Shown here: positions 45,788 through 54,096 of the stretch, piece by piece
Layout: each line of letters begins with the position of its first letter
Numbering within the stretch: the first letter of the stretch is position 1
DNA from: Nitrospira sp. ND1
GTDB lineage: Bacteria > Nitrospirota > Nitrospiria > Nitrospirales > Nitrospiraceae
Direction: 5' to 3'
NCBI RefSeq assembly: GCF_900170025.1
Contig: NZ_FWEX01000006.1
Coordinates: 1,263,089 to 1,327,088, forward strand
Length of the DNA stretch: 64,000 nt
Made by a program: the position numbers and the translations under genes
Notes under the pieces: generated by a model
Told to the model about the DNA's origin: nothing
The model's database searches: none
The model's input: only the letters and a program-made list of their open reading frames with translations

Positions 45788-47062
45788 CTAGGGTGTCACC
45801 ACGCGCGACAGTTGCCCCTGTTGTACGATAATTCTGTTGTACGGAAAGGCATGTTCGGTCCAGCCCAACGCCACCGTTCCACTGTCGTGGATGGCCACGG
45901 TCGGATGCTCGGCCTTGGAGCCGCTGCTCAAGGTCTGCATCGGGCTGAATGTCTGCCCGCGATCGTCAGAAACCCGCATCACCACACGCTTTCGCACCCC
46001 CGTCACTTCCTCCCACACCGCCACGACCCGGCCATCCGGATGGACGGCCATGTGGAGATTGTCCGGCAAAGAGGTTGTGGCATTGTGTAGCGCTACCGGC
46101 GCGGAAAACGTCGTGCCCTGATCGTCCGATGTTGAAATAAAGAGGCGCGGCTGTTCGTCCTTGCCCTCGGTGTACCACCCGATATAGAGGCGTCCCCGGC
46201 CATCGAATGCGATCGAAGGGCCCCGATGGGGACAGGCGTCAAAGACCCATCCGTCCCGACTGACGACGGTCGGCGGGGAAAACGTCCGGCCCTGGTCGGT
46301 TGAATGCGCAATCACAATGTCCCGCACATTGCCCTCGAAGGTCTTGCGCCAGGCGGCCCACAGCGACCCATCCGACGCCTGCGCGAGCATCGGACGGCAA
46401 CAGGGACAGGCCATCCCGTCGAGGACGAGATTCTTATCGACCGTGGCGCCGTGATCCCGGGAGCACGCGAACATGATCCCTGCCCCGCTCCGGTCCTTGT
46501 TCCGTCCATCCAGCCATGCAAGATAGATCTCGCCATTTTTTCCGGCAATCACATGCTCAAAGGTATGCGAAATGGCCAAGCCATCGTCATTGACCTGCAC
46601 CGGCGGCTGAACACGCGCGCCCCCCGAGTCCAATCGCGCGAGGCGGAGATCCGACGCGAATAAGGCTCCGGGTGTCTTATTGGCAGAGGACCAGGTGACA
46701 AACTGTTCTCCGTCCACGCCTATGGCGAAACCCGGTGATTGATGCACGGCTTCCGGCCCGGCACCCGGCGGATTGACGGAAACCTGGGCGACCGCCGAGT
46801 GATCAGCGGAAATAACTGCGGTCTTCACCTCCCCCTGCACCCCGTTTTTTTCAATCCAGGCCGCGTGCAGCCTTCCATCGCGATGAAACCGAAGTGTGGG
46901 GGGAGAGAGGGCCGTGGTGGACTGGACGAGTGTGAGCGGCGCCCCAAGCATCGTGACCGCCTGGGATTCATTGTGGGCAGAGGCTCCGCTGCTGAAGCCG
47001 ACGAGAGCCAGCAGGGTCGCAGCACCACACACGGCAACGCCGATCTCACTCACAGGGACCAT
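45788..47062 (-). CDS. BNR/Asp-box propeller protein with Cys motifs (copy 2)
   Basis: 424 aa from ATG 47062 (GAGGACACTGTG upstream). Signal peptide, propeller with SRDHGATV, STDQGRTF, SDDQGTTF, SDDRGQTF repeats. Conserved GMACPCCR and FDACPHR match the EGTCVCCR and FPACPHR of copy 1. Shared WRK-[IT]-FEGNVR and WYTEG segments confirm paralogy. No sialidase catalytic set is recognised. It follows RxPP B4 by 132 bp. Confidence 0.82.
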   Translation of the reverse strand: MVPVSEIGVAVCGAATLLALVGFSSGASAHNESQAVTMLGAPLTLVQSTTALSPPTLRFHRDGRLHAAWIEKNGVQGEVKTAVISADHSAVAQVSVNPPGAGPEAVHQSPGFAIGVDGEQFVTWSSANKTPGALFASDLRLARLDSGGARVQPPVQVNDDGLAISHTFEHVIAGKNGEIYLAWLDGRNKDRSGAGIMFACSRDHGATVDKNLVLDGMACPCCRPMLAQASDGSLWAAWRKTFEGNVRDIVIAHSTDQGRTFSPPTVVSRDGWVFDACPHRGPSIAFDGRGRLYIGWYTEGKDEQPRLFISTSDDQGTTFSAPVALHNATTSLPDNLHMAVHPDGRVVAVWEEVTGVRKRVVMRVSDDRGQTFSPMQTLSSGSKAEHPTVAIHDSGTVALGWTEHAFPYNRIIVQQGQLSRVVTP

Positions 47063-47194
47063 CACAGTGTCCTCGTATTCCGACGATCTGAAAGAAGGAA
47101 TGCACCCACAGCATGCGAGACACCTCGCCGAACTGTTTCCTCGGGCTCTGCGACATCGAGTCACGGAGCGAGACAGGCACCACGGAGACTTGGA

Positions 47195-47500
47195 TTAGGC
47201 GAACAGGGGTGGAGCGCGAGGCCGACTCGGGGCGAGTCGCTGGGGCAAGAGCACAGTATCAGAGCGGAACGAAGCGTCACCGGCCACGGTGAACAGATGC
47301 GTCGAGTGAACGGGGGTCACCACGTGCACCCCGGCCGTCGCACACATCCAGGCACAAATGCCTGACCCATGCATCCCGGCATCGTGATGCGCGGCATGTT
47401 GAAGTTCGTGCGCGACCGCGTTCACGGTCGTCACCGCCAATAAGGCAATGACGGCGAATGCGACCAACCAGACGATGCTTTTAAAACGGGAACTTCGCAT
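47195..47500 (-). CDS. RxPP small exported Cys/His protein, type B (B4)
   Basis: 101 aa from ATG 47500. Hydrophobic N-terminus (WLVAFAVIALLAVTTVNAVA), HELQHAAHHDAGMHG, CAWMC and a C-terminal RPRAPP. Behind a sigma-70-like promoter rather than the regulon type. Precedes BNR copy 2. Confidence 0.62.
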   Translation of the reverse strand: MRSSRFKSIVWLVAFAVIALLAVTTVNAVAHELQHAAHHDAGMHGSGICAWMCATAGVHVVTPVHSTHLFTVAGDASFRSDTVLLPQRLAPSRPRAPPLFA

Positions 47501-47527
47501 AAGGACAGGCCCAAAATCTGGCCCGCA

Positions 47528-47556
47528 TGCTAACAAACTGACCGACGGAGCGTCAA
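47528..47556 (-). promoter_or_regulatory. Candidate sigma-70 promoter for RxPP B4
   Basis: Minus strand TTGACG (47551-47556), 17-bp spacer, TTAGCA (47528-47533). Start codon 28 bp downstream of the -10 box. Confidence 0.35.
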
Positions 47557-47596
47557 CGCCACTTTTGGCCTCCAAGGGCCATTCGGCCGGGGCCGG

Positions 47597-48676
47597 TTAC
47601 GGTCCGCCCATGCCGATGATGCGCTCGACCCGCTCGTCGCGGCCGCCGAGGTCCCGATAGCGCCGGTATTGCGCCAGCGCCCGCCCCATGTCCTTGCGAT
47701 GAAGCTCGTAAAAGACCCCGAGGTTATAGTGGGCCTCCGCCGATTGAGGCTTGAGAGCCACCGCCCGCTCGTGCTCCTTCTCCGCCTCCTCCAGCCGGTT
47801 CAAACTGGTGTAGACCATGCCCAGATTCAAGTGCGCCTCCGCATATTCGGGGCGATACCGGATCACCTCCAGAAATTCCCGCTCCGCCTCAGCCAGCAGG
47901 CCCTGACTCCGATAGACAAACCCCAGGTTGTAATGGGCATCGACCAGATCGGCCTTGACCGCAATGGCTTCTTTGAATGCGGCGGCGGCGGCGTTGAGGT
48001 CGTTGCCGCGCTCGGCCAGTCGCCCGAGGAGATACCAGGCATCCGCATGCCCGGGGTTCGCCTGGGTGAGACGGGACAAATACTCGCGGGCCAGCTTGAG
48101 ATCACCGTGACTGTCATAGAGACTCGCCAAATGATACAGGGCCTCCGCATGGTCAGGACGCACCCGGAGAAGGGACTGATACATCTTCAGGGCATTCGCG
48201 CGATCATGCCGTGCTTCATAGAGGTGCGCCAGATCCAGATGGGCTTCTTCATTTCCGGGCGCGATATCCAGCGCCTGCCGCAACACCCCTTCCGCGTCGC
48301 TGCCACGCCCTTGCGCCAGATACACATCGGCGAGATCGTTCAGAATCTCCGCGGAAGCCGGCCCCAATTTCAGCGACTGCTTGTAGGCCTGAATCGCCTC
48401 GTCGGGATTGCGCTTACTCTGAAAATACACCAGTCCCAACACATGGTACGCCTCGGCCAGCTTGGGATTCTGTGCCACGGCCTTTTTCAACGCCTCGATC
48501 GCGCCGTCGGCATTGCCTTCACGAAACAATGTCACGCCCCGCTCGTAACTGCGCCGCGCCGAATCGGACGAAGCGGATGAGGCGTCCGAGACGGGTACGG
48601 CTGAGACGAAAACAACCAGGTAGAAGAGCGGAACGCTCGTGATGAGGCTGAGAGAGGAGGTGGCCCTTTGCCGCAT
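47597..48676 (-). CDS. Exported tetratricopeptide-repeat protein
   Basis: 359 aa if the ATG at 48676 is used; an ORF extends to 48796 but no convincing SD is visible for either. From 48676 a standard signal peptide forms (MRQRATSSLSLITSVPLFYL...SDA). About nine 34-residue TPRs follow (AEAYHVLGLVYFQ, AEILNDLADVYLAQG, EEAHLDLAHLYEA, AEAHLNLGMVYTS, AEAHYNLGVFYEL). Scaffold or lipoprotein-assembly role possible; no partner indicated. Separated from secA by its divergent orientation. Confidence 0.85.
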   Translation of the reverse strand: MRQRATSSLSLITSVPLFYLVVFVSAVPVSDASSASSDSARRSYERGVTLFREGNADGAIEALKKAVAQNPKLAEAYHVLGLVYFQSKRNPDEAIQAYKQSLKLGPASAEILNDLADVYLAQGRGSDAEGVLRQALDIAPGNEEAHLDLAHLYEARHDRANALKMYQSLLRVRPDHAEALYHLASLYDSHGDLKLAREYLSRLTQANPGHADAWYLLGRLAERGNDLNAAAAAFKEAIAVKADLVDAHYNLGFVYRSQGLLAEAEREFLEVIRYRPEYAEAHLNLGMVYTSLNRLEEAEKEHERAVALKPQSAEAHYNLGVFYELHRKDMGRALAQYRRYRDLGGRDERVERIIGMGGP

Positions 48677-48853
48677 CGAAGTCCGCAGTGGAATCCGTGG
48701 GTGACCTTCGCCCATAAGAGCCGGCGAAGCGGTGAGCCCCACTATAAATCGCAGCGCATGCGAAAGCAACGACAGGAGCCCGTCGGCCCCGTTCATTGCA
48801 AAGCAGTTGAGACCTCCGGCGCTGTTTGGGTAGGATTCCCCTATCGATTCCTG

Positions 48854-48859
48854 TATACT
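48854..48859 (+). promoter_or_regulatory. Candidate -10 box of secA
   Basis: TATACT preceded directly by TG, 73 bp before the secA ATG. No good -35 box at standard spacing, so support is weak. Confidence 0.25.
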
Positions 48860-48931
48860 CCGCCGCCGAGCCCATGCTCAAAGGGTGAGTCTCGCCCGTG
48901 AGAAGGTTCATGTGAATAAAGGTGCGTCTGC

Positions 48932-51637
48932 ATGTTGACCCAAGTCCTGAACATCATCTTCGGAAGCAAAAACGACCGCGAGATCAAAGCGTTGCGCCCG
49001 ATCGTCGAGCGTATCAACGGACTCGAATCCAGCTTCACGCCCTTGTCCGACCAGGCACTGGCCGAGAAGACGCAAGAGTTCAAGAAACGGCTCGAAGACG
49101 GAGAAACGCTGGAAGATATTCTGCCCGAAGCGTTCGCCGTGTGCCGGGAAATGTCCCGTCGTCGCTTGAATATGCGGCATTTCGACGTGCAGCTCATCGG
49201 CGGCATGATCCTGAATAAAGGCCGGATCGCCGAAATGAAGACCGGTGAGGGCAAGACCCTGGTCGCCACATTGCCCCTCTATTTGAACGCGCTAGAAGGC
49301 AAAGGCGCCCACCTGGTCACCGTCAACGATTACCTGGCCAAACGCGATGCCCAATGGATGGCGCAGCTCTATCACGCGCTCGGCCTCTCCGTCGGCATCA
49401 TCCAGCACGATGCGTCCTTTTTGTATGATCCGACCTATGAAGCGTCGGACAAGCGCCTGCAACATTTGCGGCCCTGCACCAGACATGAGGCCTACCGCGC
49501 CGAGATCACCTACGGCACCAACAACGAATACGGGTTCGATTACCTGCGCGACAACCTGATCGTCAGCGACCTGAGTCAATGCGTCCAACGCCCGCTGAAC
49601 TTCGCCATCGTGGACGAAGTCGACAGCATTCTGATCGACGAGGCGCGTACGCCATTGATCATCTCCGGTCCCACCGATCAAACGACCGATCTGTACTACC
49701 GCATCAATTCGATCATCCCGCAGCTCAAGGCGGAGCACGACTATACGATCGAAGAAAAGACCAAGACCGCCTCGCTCACGGAAGAGGGCAACGTCCGTGT
49801 GGAGAAACTATTGGGCGTGGACAACCTGTACGACCTGCAGCACATGGATTTGGTCCACCACGTCGTCAAGGCGCTCCAGGCCTATTCACTCTACAAGCGC
49901 GATGTCGACTATGTGGTCAAGGACGGCGAAGTCATCATCGTCGATGAGTTTACCGGCCGATTGATGCCGGGCCGCCGGTGGAGCGACGGGTTGCACCAGG
50001 CCGTGGAAGCCAAAGAAGGCGTCAAGATCGCCAACGAGAACCAGACTCTGGCCTCCGTCACCTTCCAGAACTACTTCCGTATGTACAAGAAACTGGCCGG
50101 CATGACCGGTACGGCCGACACGGAAGCGGGAGAGTTCGCCAAGATCTACAATCTGGACGTCAACGTTGTGCCGACCAACCGGTCGATGGTCCGCAAGGAT
50201 TACGCCGACGTCGTCTTCCGGACGGAAAAAGAAAAGTTCACGGCGATCGTCGAGGAAATTAAAGACTGCAACGAACGTGGGCAACCGGTCCTGGTCGGCA
50301 CCGTCTCCATTGAAAAATCCGAGCGGCTGTCCGGCTACCTGAGCCGAAGCGGCGTGAAGCACAATGTCTTGAACGCCAAGTTCCATGAGAAAGAAGCGGA
50401 GATCATCGCGCAAGCGGGACGCAAGGGCGCCGTGACCATCGCCACCAACATGGCGGGCCGCGGCACCGACATTCTCCTGGGCGGCAACGCCGACTTCCTG
50501 TTCAAACGGATCCTGTACCAGGACGAAAACCTCACGGACGCACGGAAACAGGAAATTTTCGACCAGATTAAGGCCGATTGCGAAAAGGACAAGCAGGAAG
50601 TGGTCGCAGCCGGAGGGCTGCATATCCTCGGCACCGAACGGCACGAAAGCCGCCGCATCGACAACCAGCTCCGTGGCCGCGCCGGCCGTCAGGGCGATCC
50701 GGGCTCCTCGCGCTTCTACCTGTCGCTCGAAGATGATCTGATGCGCATTTTCGCCTCCGAGCGCGTGTCCCAGTTGATGCTCAAGCTGGGCATGGAAGAA
50801 GGCGTGCCGATCGAACACGGGATGGTCACCAGAGCCATCGCCAACGCTCAGAAAAAAGTCGAGGCGCACAACTTCGAAATCCGCAAACAGCTCCTTGAAT
50901 ACGACGACGTGATGAACAAGCAGCGGGAAGTGATCTACCAGCACCGCCACGCCGTGCTGGCCGGCGAGCACATCCAGCAGGATATTCACGACATGATGCG
51001 GGACATCGTGAACGCCTTCGTGGAGACCTACTGCCCGGCCGATCAGTACCAGGAAGAATGGGATTTCAACGGCCTTGGCGAAGCGCTGCAGGGCCAGTTC
51101 GCTCTGGACGTCACGCAGGGTCACGGCAGCGTCGCAGACCATTTCAAAGACGTCGGGCGGGATGCGCTGATCGAGGACATTCAGAACCAAGTCCGGCGGG
51201 CCTACGATCACAAGGAACAGGAACTCGGCTCCGAGCTGATGCGGTATCTGGAAAAGATGCTGCTGCTCCAGGTGATCGACCACCACTGGAAAGATCACTT
51301 GCTGGGCATGGACCATTTGCGGGACGGCATCGGCCTGCGCGGATATGGGCAAAAGGACCCGCTGATCGAGTACAAGCGCGAAGGGTTCGACATGTTCTCC
51401 TCCATGATGGACCGGATCAAGTCGGATGTGCTGGAGCGGATGTTTCGCGTCCAGGCCGTGCGGGGCGAGCAACCGCCCCCTCCCGCACCCGAGCCGACCC
51501 CTCCGCCTCGCATGGTGCTCAATCGCAGCGACGAACCAGCCACGCAAACGGTCCAGAGCCAGGCGGACAAAACCGGTCGCAACGATCCCTGCCCCTGCGG
51601 GAGCGGAAAAAAATTCAAGAAGTGCCACGGGGCGTAA
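48932..51637 (+). CDS. secA: Protein translocase ATPase SecA
   Basis: 901 aa, usual SecA length. Motor domain with Walker [16 protein letters not shown]-like box [15 protein letters not shown], preprotein cross-linking domain, second motor half with [14 protein letters not shown] and [12 protein letters not shown], helical scaffold, and a C-terminal zinc-binding [19 protein letters not shown] precedes the ATG. It powers Sec export of the many signal-peptide proteins of the window. Divergent from the TPR gene. Confidence 0.98.
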   Translation: MLTQVLNIIFGSKNDREIKALRPIVERINGLESSFTPLSDQALAEKTQEFKKRLEDGETLEDILPEAFAVCREMSRRRLNMRHFDVQLIGGMILNKGRIAEMKTGEGKTLVATLPLYLNALEGKGAHLVTVNDYLAKRDAQWMAQLYHALGLSVGIIQHDASFLYDPTYEASDKRLQHLRPCTRHEAYRAEITYGTNNEYGFDYLRDNLIVSDLSQCVQRPLNFAIVDEVDSILIDEARTPLIISGPTDQTTDLYYRINSIIPQLKAEHDYTIEEKTKTASLTEEGNVRVEKLLGVDNLYDLQHMDLVHHVVKALQAYSLYKRDVDYVVKDGEVIIVDEFTGRLMPGRRWSDGLHQAVEAKEGVKIANENQTLASVTFQNYFRMYKKLAGMTGTADTEAGEFAKIYNLDVNVVPTNRSMVRKDYADVVFRTEKEKFTAIVEEIKDCNERGQPVLVGTVSIEKSERLSGYLSRSGVKHNVLNAKFHEKEAEIIAQAGRKGAVTIATNMAGRGTDILLGGNADFLFKRILYQDENLTDARKQEIFDQIKADCEKDKQEVVAAGGLHILGTERHESRRIDNQLRGRAGRQGDPGSSRFYLSLEDDLMRIFASERVSQLMLKLGMEEGVPIEHGMVTRAIANAQKKVEAHNFEIRKQLLEYDDVMNKQREVIYQHRHAVLAGEHIQQDIHDMMRDIVNAFVETYCPADQYQEEWDFNGLGEALQGQFALDVTQGHGSVADHFKDVGRDALIEDIQNQVRRAYDHKEQELGSELMRYLEKMLLLQVIDHHWKDHLLGMDHLRDGIGLRGYGQKDPLIEYKREGFDMFSSMMDRIKSDVLERMFRVQAVRGEQPPPPAPEPTPPPRMVLNRSDEPATQTVQSQADKTGRNDPCPCGSGKKFKKCHGA

Positions 51638-51708
51638 CAGGGAACAGGCACTCCCCCTTCACTCACGACGGATCGAGCAAACACTCCGTCGAACATCGAG
51701 ATTCTCCC

Positions 51709-51759
51709 ACCTGATCAGGTCTTTTCGCCTTGACTTGCCGCTGAGGCAGCGGCTAATCT
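51709..51759 (+). promoter_or_regulatory. Promoter of the methyltransferase-nuo operon with operator-like palindromes
   Basis: TTGACT (51730-51735) and TAATCT (51754-51759) with an 18-bp spacer. The spacer contains a perfect GCCGCT-n5-AGCGGC palindrome (51737-51753). A 12-bp palindrome ACCTGATCAGGT (51709-51720) followed by CTTTT lies just upstream and could be an operator or a weak secA terminator. Confidence 0.5.
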
Positions 51760-51814
51760 AACCCCCTCTTTTCCCTAGAGAATCCGGTAGAAGTGCTGTT
51801 TCTAGCGATGGCGC

Positions 51815-53077
51815 ATGAAACGGGAGGCGACTACCGACAAGGGTGGTGTCACTTTGAGCACTGGGCATCCACAACTCCTGGCGGAAATCAGGGCTGAAAT
51901 TGCAGCCACTGGTCCGATTCCGTTCGCCCGTTTTATGGACCTCGCCCTGTATCATCCGAAGTACGGCTACTATGTTCGCCCCGTCGATGATCCGACCCAG
52001 GAACGCATCGGATGGTCGGGCGATTTTTACACGAGTTCCGACGTGCATCCGATCCTCGGCCAGGCGTTAGCCAGACAGGCACAACAACTCGACACGCTCC
52101 TCGGGCATCCAGACCCCTTCACGGTGGTGGAGATGGGAGCGGGCAAGGGACTGCTGGCGCGGGATTTCCTGACCGCTTGCCGGAACGCGCCCGCGAACCT
52201 CCGCGACCGTCTTCGATACATCTTGATCGAGCGCAGCGCCGCAATGCGCACCCAGCAGCAAAACAATCTGGCGCCCTGGGTGGGACAGGCCGGTCGCGTT
52301 GCCTGGCTCGACCGCCTGGAAGATCTGCCGCCGAACAGCGTCACCGGACTCTTTTTTTCGAATGAACTCGTGGATGCCCTTCCTGTTCACCGGCTCGCAG
52401 TGCTCGACGGCCGGCCGCAGGAGGTCTATGTCGAATATCGCGACGAGCGATTCAGCGAGGTCTACCGCCCCCTCTCCAATGAACTCACCGCCTACCTGCG
52501 AGAGGGCGGGATCAACCTGCCGGACGGCTATCGGGCTGAAATCAATCTCGACGCGGTCGATTGGATGACGCAGGTGGCACAGGTGATGGCGCGCGGCGCC
52601 GTGCTGACGATCGATTACGGCCACACCGCCGAAGACCTCTATGGCCCGGACCGCAAGAACGGCACGTTCCTCTGCTACTACCACCAAACCACCTCTGAGG
52701 ATGCGTACGACCGGGTGGGGGAGCAGGACATGACCGCCCACGTGGACTTCACCGCCCTGGCGCAAACGGGCCACCAGGCCGGATTGGACGTCACCGGGTT
52801 TACGAATCAGATGAGTTTCTTGATCGGCTTGGGCGCCGAACAATTGCTGGAATCGCTCCAGCCGGAATCGCCGGAGTTTTACGCGGCGATACACCTGCTG
52901 CGGCCGGACGGCATGGGTCGCACATTCAAAGTATTGATACAGCACAAGGGCATGGCCAAGCCCGAGTTGGACGGACTGAAGTTCCAGCCGTTCTTCGGAT
53001 CGATTTTGCGAACAAACGCGCCGGTACACGACGCTTCACGAACGACGCTTCACGATTCACAGGTCTGTCATGGGTAG
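51815..53077 (+). CDS. MidA/NDUFAF7-type SAM-dependent methyltransferase (complex I assembly)
   Basis: 420 aa. COG1565-type features: FARFMDLALYHPKYGYY, GDFYTSSDVHPILG, SAM motif VVEMGAGKGLLARDF, LFFSNELVDALPVHRL, and VLTIDYGHTAEDLY. Eukaryotic NDUFAF7 and Dictyostelium MidA methylate an Arg of the NuoD homolog during complex I assembly. Gene position fits that role: its last 8 bp overlap nuoA. Its C-terminal tail (DASRTTLHDSQ) is encoded by a TTCACG spacer repeat, so the 3' end seems to have been extended through intergenic DNA. Confidence 0.9.
   Translation: MKREATTDKGGVTLSTGHPQLLAEIRAEIAATGPIPFARFMDLALYHPKYGYYVRPVDDPTQERIGWSGDFYTSSDVHPILGQALARQAQQLDTLLGHPDPFTVVEMGAGKGLLARDFLTACRNAPANLRDRLRYILIERSAAMRTQQQNNLAPWVGQAGRVAWLDRLEDLPPNSVTGLFFSNELVDALPVHRLAVLDGRPQEVYVEYRDERFSEVYRPLSNELTAYLREGGINLPDGYRAEINLDAVDWMTQVAQVMARGAVLTIDYGHTAEDLYGPDRKNGTFLCYYHQTTSEDAYDRVGEQDMTAHVDFTALAQTGHQAGLDVTGFTNQMSFLIGLGAEQLLESLQPESPEFYAAIHLLRPDGMGRTFKVLIQHKGMAKPELDGLKFQPFFGSILRTNAPVHDASRTTLHDSQVCHG
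53030..53060. repeat. TTCACG spacer repeat within the methyltransferase 3' end
   Basis: GACGCTTCACGAAC followed by GACGCTTCACGATTCAC. Two near-identical units, in frame with the methyltransferase. Confidence 0.5.
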
Positions 53078-53441
53078 CGAAGCCGCACCGCTGAACTACA
53101 TCCCGATCCTGATTTTTATCGTGATCGCGTTTGCGTTCGGCGCCGTCCAGATTCTCCTGGGACGCATCGTTCGTCCGAGCCGGCCCTATCGCGCCAAACT
53201 CGCGCCGTACGAGAGCGGCAGCCCGCTCTTCTCCGATGCCCGGGTGCAGTTTCCGATCCGGTATTACATCATTGCGATGCTGTTCGTGATCTTCGATATC
53301 GAAATCGTCTTCATGTTTCCCTGGGCCGTGGCGTTCAAGAAGTTGGGACTGGTGGGGCTCGTCGAAATGGTCGTGTTTATCGGCATCCTGATCGTCGGGT
53401 TCTGGTACGCCTGGAAAAAGGGGGCGCTCGAATGGGACTAA
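53070..53441 (+). CDS. nuoA: NADH-quinone oxidoreductase subunit A
   Basis: 123 aa, three TM helices. Conserved [39 protein letters not shown] includes the flexible loop and acidic residues of NuoA. Membrane arm subunit. Starts inside the methyltransferase gene. Confidence 0.97.
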   Translation: MGSEAAPLNYIPILIFIVIAFAFGAVQILLGRIVRPSRPYRAKLAPYESGSPLFSDARVQFPIRYYIIAMLFVIFDIEIVFMFPWAVAFKKLGLVGLVEMVVFIGILIVGFWYAWKKGALEWD

Positions 53442-53447
53442 CGGCCG

Positions 53448-53527
53448 TAAAACGAGAGACGTCAAACGTGCACGGTGCGGACGATGCTCTGCCGTCTTTC
53501 CTTTCACGTTTCACCTTTCACATTCCA
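53448..53527. repeat. TTTCACG heptamer spacer between nuoA and nuoB
   Basis: AAACGAGAGACGTCAAACGTG on the left and CTTTCACGTTTCACCTTTCAC on the right, with AAACGTG/CACGTTT arms able to pair. Confidence 0.55.
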
Positions 53528-53538
53528 CAAGGTCAGAT

Positions 53539-54018
53539 ATGAGTTTTTTGGAACGGCAGCTTGATGCCAATATCATGACGACGAATCTCGACGCCCTCGT
53601 CTGCTGGGCGCGCAAATCTTCTTTATGGCCCATGACGTTCGGCCTGGCCTGCTGCGCGATCGAGATGATTGCGAGCGTCTCCTCGCGCTACGACATCGAC
53701 CGATTCGGCGCGGGTGTCTTCCGCGCATCGCCTCGCCAATCAGACTTGATGATTGTGGCGGGAACGGTCTGTCGAAAGATGGCGCCGGTCATTCGCCGCA
53801 TCTATGATCAGATGCCGGAACCGCGTTACGTCATCTCCATGGGATCCTGCGCGACCTCCGGCAATCACTACAACAGTTACGCCGTCGTGCAGGGCGTGGA
53901 CCAGATCGTTCCGGTCGATGTGTATATTGCCGGTTGCCCGCCGCGGCCTGAAGCGCTGTTGGACGGGTTGTTGAAATTGCAGGAAAAGATTCAGCGCGAA
54001 AAGATCTTTGTGAAGTGA
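53539..54018 (+). CDS. nuoB: NADH-quinone oxidoreductase subunit B
   Basis: 159 aa. Cys ligands of cluster N2 are visible: [29 protein letters not shown] and [13 protein letters not shown]. Peripheral arm subunit at the quinone site. It begins 97 bp after nuoA across a spacer repeat. Confidence 0.98.
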   Translation: MSFLERQLDANIMTTNLDALVCWARKSSLWPMTFGLACCAIEMIASVSSRYDIDRFGAGVFRASPRQSDLMIVAGTVCRKMAPVIRRIYDQMPEPRYVISMGSCATSGNHYNSYAVVQGVDQIVPVDVYIAGCPPRPEALLDGLLKLQEKIQREKIFVK

Positions 54019-54096
54019 GAGAGGAACAGAGGAGTATCGCTTGTGAGCGCGAGCTTCTCTTACCATCGGCTATAGGCCATCGGCTCTTTGAGGAAG

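Noticed and set aside
42172-47062. Sialidase annotation for the two BNR proteins
   Set aside because: Asp-box repeats alone occur in many propellers; I could not identify the Arg triad, Tyr/Glu pair or Asp of sialidases, and the context is metal uptake.
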